Of a stretch of 12,203 nucleotides of DNA, positions 6,170 to 12,203 are shown in pieces (within the stretch, counting starts at the first letter, position 1; each line of letters starts with the position of its first letter). The DNA is from JABMRP01 sp964444795 (GTDB taxonomy: Bacteria; Planctomycetota; Planctomycetia; Pirellulales; Thermoguttaceae). Location of the stretch: the NCBI GenBank assembly GCA_964444795.1, contig CAYUIQ010000256.1, forward strand, positions 1-12,203, given 5' to 3'. The position numbers and the translations under genes are program-made. The notes beneath the pieces were generated by a model, which searched no databases, was not told where the DNA came from, and saw only the letters and a list, made by a program, of their open reading frames with translations.

Positions 6170-6270
6170 CCCCGCTCTCCAGAGGGGATGACTTTGGGCA
6201 AAGGCGACGCTTCGTGGGTCCGCGAAGCTGGTTCTACGAACGTCTCGGTGCGACACACCGAGGCAGCTTC
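6170..6270 (+). ncRNA. Candidate structured RNA: stem-loop cluster with alternative pairings
   Basis: Three hairpins follow one another just after the extended -10 element. CCCCGCTCT/AGAGGGG lies at 6170-6187 (one bulge). GCTTCG/CGAAGC lies at 6209-6228 with an 8-base loop. CTCGGTG/CACCGAG lies at 6244-6262 with a 5-base loop. In addition GAAGCTG (6224-6230) pairs with CAGCTTC (6264-6270), and this arm overlaps the second hairpin, so the two structures exclude each other, as in attenuators. No T-run follows and no known RNA family was recognised. Confidence 0.3.
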
Positions 6271-6970
6271 GGCCTCACACTGCGGCCGTCGTATTTCCCT
6301 GGCGAGGAGCGTTGTCGAGACGATGAAATCCGCGCCCCTTCCTGTTCGACCCGATATGCGCGAGGGGAAAACTAACATCCCAAGTGGACCAAACTTGGGG
6401 GCAAGCTCAGAGGAGGGCGTGACCTCGGGCAGTTTGGCCAGAACATCTCGGCGCGCGTGACGACAAACCTCGGGCGATCGGCAACCCGCGCTGACCTGCG
6501 TCGCCAGCATCGCCCATCTCTCCAGCTGACTCGCAGATCGACGTATCAGCCGCCTACGTTGCATAAGCGGGGACCGGGCAGCCAGAGCGGCATTCGGCAC
6601 CCACCTACCGTGAGGGCGGAGCGGTCCGGGTGGGCGAAATGGCGCGGAATGAGGCAGAATACCGGCGATCACCCTGACTGGATGTTTCCTCCTAGTTGGC
6701 GCGGTTCTTCACTAGCAGCGGCAAGATCTTCCGTTGCATCCGTTGCCGGCCAGCGGGGGACTCACTGACCACCCTGCGGGGATGACATGGCATGTCCCTC
6801 CTGGCGTATCCTCCTCGCAGATAGCCGTCGTCGATGTCGTTGCACCACGGCATTTGCGACAGATGTGCTTTTCAGCTCAATGGTCGGTTTGCATCATTGG
6901 AGGGCGTTCATGCCAACAGCTTCCTCACAAATAGCGAACTGCTTTTCCTGGAAATTTCCCCGCCCGGCGC
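6271..6970. other. Intergenic region without supported gene
   Basis: Open frames exist on both strands, the longest being minus-strand 5995-6672. Their translations are Arg/Ser/Pro-rich, lack family motifs, and overlap the dispersed repeat and the stem-loops, so none is accepted. The only small structure noted is the palindrome GACATG-G-CATGTC at 6784-6796, a possible operator. Confidence 0.4.
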
Positions 6971-7000
6971 TTGACACGCATGTTTGAAGGCCCTTAGACT
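6971..7000 (+). promoter_or_regulatory. Sigma-70-like promoter TTGACA-N18-TAGACT
   Basis: A consensus -35 TTGACA (6971-6976) is followed after 18 bases by TAGACT (6995-7000), which matches four of six -10 positions. It lies in an AT-richer dip just upstream of a leader ORF and about 210 bases before the giant surface-protein gene. That gives a predicted 5' leader near 200 bases. This is the best candidate promoter for that gene. Confidence 0.5.
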
Positions 7001-7029
7001 CGCTGCCATCAACCAAGGAGATGCCAGCC

Positions 7030-7104
7030 ATGGTCAAGCTAGGGCAGTGTTTTCACGGGCATTCTTTTCTCCTGGCCTCAACGGCGAAGCGCCCGCCGCC
7101 TTAA
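7030..7104 (+). CDS. Possible 24-codon leader ORF before the surface-protein gene
   Basis: AAGGAG (7015-7020), a strong Shine-Dalgarno sequence, sits 9 bases before ATG 7030 (a second in-frame ATG at 7021 is too close to it). The peptide reads MVKLGQCFHGHSFLLASTAK then RPPP and stop. It has a basic start and short hydrophobic centre but is too short for a secretion signal with mature protein. It lies between the promoter at 6971-7000 and the gene at 7209. A translated leader that tunes expression is the likeliest role if it is real; it may also be a relic. Confidence 0.3.
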   Translation: MVKLGQCFHGHSFLLASTAKRPPP

Positions 7105-7196
7105 TCCGCCGCGTGCCACGTCCAAAGGCTGCCGCGAGATCTCTTCTTGCTTCCATCCCCGCGCGATCCGTCCGGTAATCCGCGCTTTCACGGTAC

Positions 7197-7202
7197 GAGG
7201 GG
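7197..7202 (+). promoter_or_regulatory. Ribosome-binding site of the surface-protein gene
   Basis: GAGGGG lies 6 bases before ATG 7209. It fixes that start, which also places the LEPR-XLL motif at the usual distance from the N-terminus. Confidence 0.6.
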
Positions 7203-7208
7203 TACGTC

Positions 7209-10200
7209 ATGCGTAAGCTGGCCCGGTCATGGAACGAAGCGCTTTCTCGTTTGAATCCCAAGCGCTGGCGGAAGCCCGGCAATTGGAAACTGCCCAAGGG
7301 GCGATCGCTTCGGTTGGAGCCGTTGGAGCAGCGGCAGTTGCTGGCCATCGACCTGACGCCGACGGCCGTTCTGGGTCAGGGCAATAACCTGGTCGTCAAC
7401 TATGACATTACCGGCGCCGCGGCCGGGCCGTTTGATGTCGGGGTATATCGGTCAGACGACGGAACGACGCCGGAGGCGTTCCTGGCATCGCAGAGGATCA
7501 GCGATTCGAGCGATCTGGCCATCGGCAGCCACTCGATCAACTTGACGGCCGACTTCGCCAATCCGCCGGGCGACCATTATCTGTTGGTTCAACTCGACAC
7601 GGTCGGCGAGGTGGCCGAGGGCGACGAGTCGAACAACGGGCTGGCCTTTGCGGACGGCGTCTTCGTGGGAACCGACGGCACGGTCCACGTCCACGGCACC
7701 GACTTCGCTGATACGGTCGACCTGTCGCGGGATACGATGCTCCGGGTGACGATCAACGGCACGACGACGTCGCTCGATCCGACCGGGATCAACTCAGTGC
7801 ATACGCACCTACACTCCGGCGATGACACGCTCACCGCCGATGCGGGCACGACGCCATTGCTTACCGTTTACGGCGGCTCGGGCGACGACGACCTTTCCGG
7901 AGCCATCGGCGCAGCGCAAGTGGACGGCGGCCCGGGCCTGGACTCGCCAGAGTTTATCGACGACGGTTTCGGCACGGGGTTTAGCACCAACACGGGCTGG
8001 ACCAGCTTCTACACCCCCACCGGTCTTCAGGACGATTACTACTACACGGCCGCCGGCGACGGAACGAAGGTGGCCACGTATAACTTCAGCGAACTGCCGG
8101 TCGGGCGTTACGGCGTCTGGACCCGTTGGGCCGAGGGGGCCGATCGGGCGACCAACACGCCGTTTATCATCTCCGACGCCACCGGTGAGCTTGGCACGGT
8201 CCTGGTCAACCAACAGCAAGCACCGACCGGCCCTGTGATGGACGGTCTGGAGTGGCAGCCGTTGGGCGAGTTCAACGTCGTCGCCGGGCAATTGACCGTC
8301 CAGGTCAACAACGACGCGGACGGGCTCGTGGTAACTGACGCGGTTCGCGTCATGAAAGCTCCCCCGGTGGAACCACCCGAAGTGGTGGACGATGGCGATC
8401 CCGAGTATGTCGAGACGGGCAGCGGCTGGAGGGACAAGGTTCACCCTGCGGCACATGAGCAGGATGTGCGGCTGCACGGCAGTGGCAGTGGATCGAACAC
8501 GGCCAGTTGGACGTTTGATGGCTTGGAGGCCGGCACGCAGTACGAGTTGCTGGCCACCTGGGTACCGCACGCGAAGTTGGCCAGCAACGCGCCGTATTCC
8601 GTGTTGGACGGTTCGCAAGTGGAAGCGACGGTGACATTGGATCAGCGTCTGAGACCTCACGACAAGCAGGTCGACGGCACGTCTTGGGCGAGCCTGGGCG
8701 TGTACACCGTCGACAGCGGGACGCTGGCGGTGGAACTGTCGGACGATGCGGACGGGTTCGTGGCCGCCGACGCGGTTCGTGTTGTGGAAGTTGCCCCGGC
8801 GGAAGCGCGAGAAGTGGTGGACGACGGCGACTCCGACTACGCCGAGACGGGCGCCGGCTGGAAGGGCAGAGTCCATCCTGCCGCGAACGAACAGGATGTG
8901 CGGCTGCACCGCAGTGGCAGTGGATCGAACACGGCCAGTTGGACGTTTGATGGCTTGGAGGCCGGCACGCAGTACGAGTTGCTGGCCACCTGGGTACCGC
9001 ACGCGAAGTTGGCCAGCAACGCGCCGTATTCCGTGTTGGACGGTTCGCAAGTGGAAGCGACGGTGACATTGGATCAGCGTCTGAGACCTCACGACAAGCA
9101 GGTCGACGGCACGTCTTGGGCGAGCCTGGGCGTGTACACCGTCGACAGCGGGACGCTGGCGGTGGAACTGTCGGACGATGCGGACGGGTTCGTGGCCGCC
9201 GACGCGGTTCGTGTTGTGGAAGTTGCCCCGGCGGAAGCGCGAGAAGTGGTGGACGACGGCGACTCCGACTACGCCGAGACGGGCGCCGGCTGGAAGGGCA
9301 GAGTCCATCCTGCCGCGAACGAACAGGATGTGCGGCTGCACCGCAGTGGCAGTGGATCGAACACGGCCAGTTGGACGTTTGATGGCTTGGAGGCCGGCAC
9401 GCAGTACGAGTTGCTGGCCACCTGGGTACCGCACGCGAAGTTGGCCAGCAACGCGCCGTATTCCGTGTTGGACGGTTCGCAAGTGGAAGCGACGGTGACA
9501 TTGGATCAGCGTCTGAGACCTCACGACAAGCAGGTCGACGGCACGTCTTGGGCGAGCCTGGGCGTGTACACCGTCGACAGCGGGACGCTGGCGGTGGAAC
9601 TGTCGGACGATGCGGACGGGTTCGTGGCCGCCGACGCGGTTCGCGTTGTGGAACTGCAACCGGTCGACGAGGAGCCAGTGGTCAACGAGCAGCCAGCGAT
9701 CAACGAGTTGCTGGTTGCTCCCGATCCGGCGATTGCAGGAGCCATGCTCTATCTCGAAGCGGACGGCGTGACAGACGACGGGACGGTGGCTGCCGTCAGC
9801 TTCTATCACGACGTCAACGACAACGATTCGCTGGAACCGTCGATCGACCAATGGTTGGGCGAAGATACGGACGGGTCTGACGGGTGGACGATCACGGCCT
9901 CGACAGCCGGTTTTGGCCGGGGACCGCAGACCTACTTTGCCCAGGCGACGGACGATACGGGGCTGGTCAGCAACACGGCCACCGCCTACGGCAGCCTGGG
10001 GATCGTGGCCGTTCTCGACGACACGGATCTCGGTTATGAGGAGATAGGCCAGGGCTGGGCCGATGTTCAATCGACCAATGGCGTGCGGGGCGGCCATCGC
10101 CAACACGCGCCAGGCACGGGAGAGAGCAAGGCCCGGTGGACGTTCGAGGGTCTAATCTGCGGCCCCGAAAGGGTGTTCGTGACGTGGTCCGCGGATTCGG

Positions 10201-12203
10201 GCCATGCATCGGATGCCCCTTTCACCGTCTATGACGGCGACGTCGCGCTGGCGACGGTGTTGGTGGACCAGCGACAGTCGCCAGACCGCTTCTTTGACGG
10301 AGAGGTCTGGTGGCATGGCCTGGGGACGTTCCATATCCAGAGCGGAACGCTGGTGGTCGAATTGACGGATGATGCGAATGGCACGGTGGTGGCCGACGCC
10401 GTGCGGGTTCTGGACCCGCCGCCGACCATCGGCTCGTTGTCGATCAACCCGGACCCGGTGATTGTGGGCAACAGCCTGACCCTTACGGCCAACGACGTGC
10501 AAGACGTCGACGGCACGGTCCTGAGTGTCGCCTTCTATCGCGACACCGACGACAGCGGTGACCTGACTGTGGGTGTCGACCAGGAGGTGGGAACGGACAC
10601 CGATGGCAGCGACGGTTGGAGTTCGGTGTTCGACACGACGGGCCTCGGGGTCGGGTCGCAGACCTACTTCGTCCAGGCCACTGACAATGACAGCCTCACC
10701 AGTGATCCCATCTCCGCGACGGGCACGATTGCCGCCGACTCGGTCAACATCAACGGCCCGTCTTCGACGGAGGAGGGCTCGACATACAGTCTGTCGTTGG
10801 ACGCCTGGGGGATGACGCTGGACCGCTGGGAGATCGACTGGGGTGACGGCACGGCGACCGAGACGATCGTCGGGAGCCCGTCGGCGGCCGTACACACATA
10901 CGCCGATGGCGAGGCGAACTGGACGATCACGGCGACGGCCTACGACACGGCCCAGAACGCCTACGTGACCAACGCGCTGGCCGTGCAGGTGACCGACGTG
11001 GCGCCGCTGTTGGAGATCGCCGGTTCGGCCACCGTCGACGAGGGCTCGGTGTACACGTTGAGTCTCTCGGCGACCGATCCCGGCGCCGACACGATCTCGC
11101 AATGGGAGATCGACTGGGGCGACGGCACGCCGACCGAGACGGTCGCCGGCAGCCCGCCGAGTGTGGATCACGTCTACGCCGACGGCGATGCTTTGCACGT
11201 CATCACGGCCACCGCCAGCAACGAAGACGGCACGTACACCACGGGTGCCGGTGCGGGTCTGGCGGGAGCGCTGGACACGAGCTTCGGCACCGACGGGAGA
11301 CAGACAACGGATATCGTCGCCGATTGGGATTATGCCGAGGCCGTCGCCGTGCAACCGGACGGCAAGATCGTGGTGGCCGGTTACGCCTACAACGGGAGCG
11401 ACTCCGACTTCGGCCTGGCCCGTTACCACGCCGACGGCAGTCTGGACGCAAGCTTCGGCAGCGGTGGTGTGGTGACCACGGACTTCGCCGGCGGTTACGA
11501 CTCTGCCTACGACGTGGTGGTACAGGACGACGGTAAGATCCTCCTTGCCGGATCGGCCGGCAACGGCGATTTCACGGTGGTCCGATACAACACCGACGGA
11601 AGTCTGGACACGGGCTTCGGCAGCGGCGGCATGGTGACCACGGACATCGCCGGCGGTTACGACTACGCCTACGCGTTGGCGATTCAGTTCGACGGGAAGA
11701 TCGTGGTGGCCGGTTACGCCTATGAAGGGAGCAGCTACGACTTTGCCCTGGCCCGCTACAACGCCGATGGCAGCCTGGACACGAGCTTCGGCACAGCCGG
11801 CGTGGTGACCACGGATTTCACGGGCGGTTACGACTACGCCTACGACTTGGTGGTGCAGGACGACGGGAAGATCGTGGTGGCCGGCTACGCCTACACCGGA
11901 AGCAACTCCGATTTTGCCGCGGCCCGATACAACGCCGACGGGAGCCTGGATGCGAGCTTCGGCGGCGGTGGCAAGGTGACCACCGACTTTGGCAGCGGTT
12001 GGGATTATGGCTACGCGGTGGCCGTGCAGAGCGACGGCAAGGTCGTTGTGGCCGGCACTCCCGGTGCCGGCGGCCTGGGTCTGGTTCGCTACCAGTCGGA
12101 CGGGACGTTGGATACCGGGTTCGGCAGCGGCGGAACGGTCACCACGAGCCTCGACGGCGACTGGCCGTATTACATGGGGCTGGTCGTCCAGCCCGACGGG
12201 AGG
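7209..12203 (+). CDS. Giant modular surface protein (LEPR-XLL, CARDB, golvesin, PKD, delta-60), 3' partial
   Basis: The frame stays open for 1665 codons to the window edge, so the gene is incomplete. A basic N-terminus and LEPLEQRQLL (residues 36-45) form the LEPR-XLL motif that marks large exported planctomycete proteins. Residues about 50-145 are CARDB-like (NNLVVNYDITGAA, VGEVAEGDESN). About 150-248 are degenerate and RTX-like (GGSGDDDLSG). Five golvesin-type domains start near 249, 392, 536, 680 and 935. Two Ig-like domains start near 834 and 1075. Two PKD domains (each with WEIDWGDGT) span about 1177-1345. Delta-60 propeller repeats (LDTSFG...DGKIVVAGYAY) start at 1355. There is no enzyme motif. 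It is probably an extracellular adhesive or matrix protein displayed on the cell surface; the partner is unknown. Confidence 0.9.
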   Translation, partial: MRKLARSWNEALSRLNPKRWRKPGNWKLPKGRSLRLEPLEQRQLLAIDLTPTAVLGQGNNLVVNYDITGAAAGPFDVGVYRSDDGTTPEAFLASQRISDSSDLAIGSHSINLTADFANPPGDHYLLVQLDTVGEVAEGDESNNGLAFADGVFVGTDGTVHVHGTDFADTVDLSRDTMLRVTINGTTTSLDPTGINSVHTHLHSGDDTLTADAGTTPLLTVYGGSGDDDLSGAIGAAQVDGGPGLDSPEFIDDGFGTGFSTNTGWTSFYTPTGLQDDYYYTAAGDGTKVATYNFSELPVGRYGVWTRWAEGADRATNTPFIISDATGELGTVLVNQQQAPTGPVMDGLEWQPLGEFNVVAGQLTVQVNNDADGLVVTDAVRVMKAPPVEPPEVVDDGDPEYVETGSGWRDKVHPAAHEQDVRLHGSGSGSNTASWTFDGLEAGTQYELLATWVPHAKLASNAPYSVLDGSQVEATVTLDQRLRPHDKQVDGTSWASLGVYTVDSGTLAVELSDDADGFVAADAVRVVEVAPAEAREVVDDGDSDYAETGAGWKGRVHPAANEQDVRLHRSGSGSNTASWTFDGLEAGTQYELLATWVPHAKLASNAPYSVLDGSQVEATVTLDQRLRPHDKQVDGTSWASLGVYTVDSGTLAVELSDDADGFVAADAVRVVEVAPAEAREVVDDGDSDYAETGAGWKGRVHPAANEQDVRLHRSGSGSNTASWTFDGLEAGTQYELLATWVPHAKLASNAPYSVLDGSQVEATVTLDQRLRPHDKQVDGTSWASLGVYTVDSGTLAVELSDDADGFVAADAVRVVELQPVDEEPVVNEQPAINELLVAPDPAIAGAMLYLEADGVTDDGTVAAVSFYHDVNDNDSLEPSIDQWLGEDTDGSDGWTITASTAGFGRGPQTYFAQATDDTGLVSNTATAYGSLGIVAVLDDTDLGYEEIGQGWADVQSTNGVRGGHRQHAPGTGESKARWTFEGLICGPERVFVTWSADSGHASDAPFTVYDGDVALATVLVDQRQSPDRFFDGEVWWHGLGTFHIQSGTLVVELTDDANGTVVADAVRVLDPPPTIGSLSINPDPVIVGNSLTLTANDVQDVDGTVLSVAFYRDTDDSGDLTVGVDQEVGTDTDGSDGWSSVFDTTGLGVGSQTYFVQATDNDSLTSDPISATGTIAADSVNINGPSSTEEGSTYSLSLDAWGMTLDRWEIDWGDGTATETIVGSPSAAVHTYADGEANWTITATAYDTAQNAYVTNALAVQVTDVAPLLEIAGSATVDEGSVYTLSLSATDPGADTISQWEIDWGDGTPTETVAGSPPSVDHVYADGDALHVITATASNEDGTYTTGAGAGLAGALDTSFGTDGRQTTDIVADWDYAEAVAVQPDGKIVVAGYAYNGSDSDFGLARYHADGSLDASFGSGGVVTTDFAGGYDSAYDVVVQDDGKILLAGSAGNGDFTVVRYNTDGSLDTGFGSGGMVTTDIAGGYDYAYALAIQFDGKIVVAGYAYEGSSYDFALARYNADGSLDTSFGTAGVVTTDFTGGYDYAYDLVVQDDGKIVVAGYAYTGSNSDFAAARYNADGSLDASFGGGGKVTTDFGSGWDYGYAVAVQSDGKVVVAGTPGAGGLGLVRYQSDGTLDTGFGSGGTVTTSLDGDWPYYMGLVVQPDGR
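8382..9677 (+). repeat. Three tandem 432-bp golvesin-domain repeats, near-identical
   Basis: Units of 432 bases (144 codons) start at 8382, 8814 and 9246. Units 2 and 3 appear identical until near 9643. Unit 1 differs mainly in its first 78 bases and then matches except for one base by eye (cacGGC versus cacCGC, Gly to Arg). Each encodes a golvesin/Xly-type beta-sandwich: VVDDGDSDYAETGAGWKG, then ASWTFDGLEAGTQYELLATW, then SNAPYSVLDG, and DDADGFVAADAVRVVE. The lack of silent differences indicates very recent amplification or gene conversion. Divergent single domains of the same family lie at about 7953-8358 and 10011-10415. Confidence 0.95.
11271..12203 (+). repeat. Delta-60 (DUF5122-type) propeller repeats
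   Basis: Repeats begin with LD[TA]xFG at 11271, 11442, 11604, 11775, 11946 and 12108, with lengths of 57, 54, 57, 57 and 54 residues, and the sixth is cut by the window edge. Each has the pattern LDxSFGxxG, VTTDF, YAYAVAVQxDGKIVVAGYAY and FALARYNADGS. These repeats are known in large bacterial secreted proteins and are predicted to form a beta-propeller. More repeats should follow beyond the window. Confidence 0.9.

Noticed and set aside
5995..6672. Minus-strand 225-codon open frame
   Set aside because: It overlaps repeat copy B and the stem-loop cluster, has no recognisable domain, and is Arg/Ser/Pro-rich. I think it is a spurious frame across a dispersed repeat.
8350..9501. Minus-strand 383-codon Pro/Arg/Ser-rich repetitive frame
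   Set aside because: This is a shadow of the tandem golvesin units, with composition typical of a non-coding frame.
8382..9677. CRISPR-like or satellite array
   Set aside because: The 432-base period is in frame and encodes a folded domain; there are no short repeats separated by variable spacers.
7809..10106. Long minus-strand open frame (765 codons)
   Set aside because: It lies wholly antisense to the surface-protein gene, its internal repeats are the reverse of the 432-bp units, and its His/Arg/Val-rich translation has no family motif. GC-rich codon use on the plus strand keeps this frame open.
10152..11429. Minus-strand open frame of 425 codons
   Set aside because: It is antisense to the PKD and delta-60 region. 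The translation is Arg/Val/His-rich without domains, while the plus strand gives clear domains.
1..12203. tRNA or rRNA genes
   Set aside because: No cloverleaf with a conserved TTCGA-type arm or rRNA-like block was recognised on either strand by eye; a tRNA search program would be decisive.

Overview
The window looks like planctomycete chromosome (Pirellulales-like). The evidence is the family content: a surface protein with the LEPR-XLL N-terminal motif, golvesin-type domains and delta-60 propeller repeats; fragments resembling planctomycete DUF1207 and PQQ-propeller/methyltransferase proteins; and a DDE transposase of a type common in that phylum. These assignments come from reading translated protein, not from a search.

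Layout. (1) 1-251 is a dispersed repeat ending in an extended -10 promoter. It is followed by a DDE transposase (282-1616, +) whose reading frame is broken by one in-frame TGA at 534-536. (2) 1617-2280 is non-coding and somewhat AT-richer. It holds a helically phased array of CCTGCYTCGTTTCACG repeats, a 10-bp inverted repeat and a 9-bp direct repeat, and leads into only the first 12 codons of a ParA-like gene, cut in the middle of the Walker A motif. (3) 2266-5484 (-) is a 1072-codon uninterrupted frame that is a mosaic. It has a LexA N-terminus, a short DUF1207-like piece, a PQQ-propeller/methyltransferase piece, and a large serine recombinase lacking its catalytic-serine N-terminus. All are joined in frame and run out antisense through the parA stub. 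(4) 5485-7208 has no convincing gene. It contains a second diverged copy of the 250-bp repeat (5911-6159), again ending in the extended -10, followed by a cluster of stem-loops with mutually exclusive pairings. Further on are a TTGACA-N18-TAGACT promoter and a 24-codon leader ORF with a good ribosome-binding site. (5) 7209 to the window end (+) is one open frame of at least 1665 codons, still open at the edge. It encodes a giant exported or surface protein with CARDB, golvesin (five, three of them near-identical), Ig-like, PKD and delta-60 modules.

How it fits together. The 5.9-kb stretch between the two direct-repeat copies reads as a scrap-rich mobile or recombination island (transposase, serine recombinase, gene fragments, partition-region fragment) beside a modular adhesin-like surface gene that has recently expanded by tandem duplication. 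The most unusual object is the in-frame four-gene mosaic ORF. It is either a remarkable natural fusion or the product of illegitimate recombination, and an assembly chimera must be excluded first. Long open frames on the minus strand inside 7809-11429 are judged to be shadows of the surface gene.
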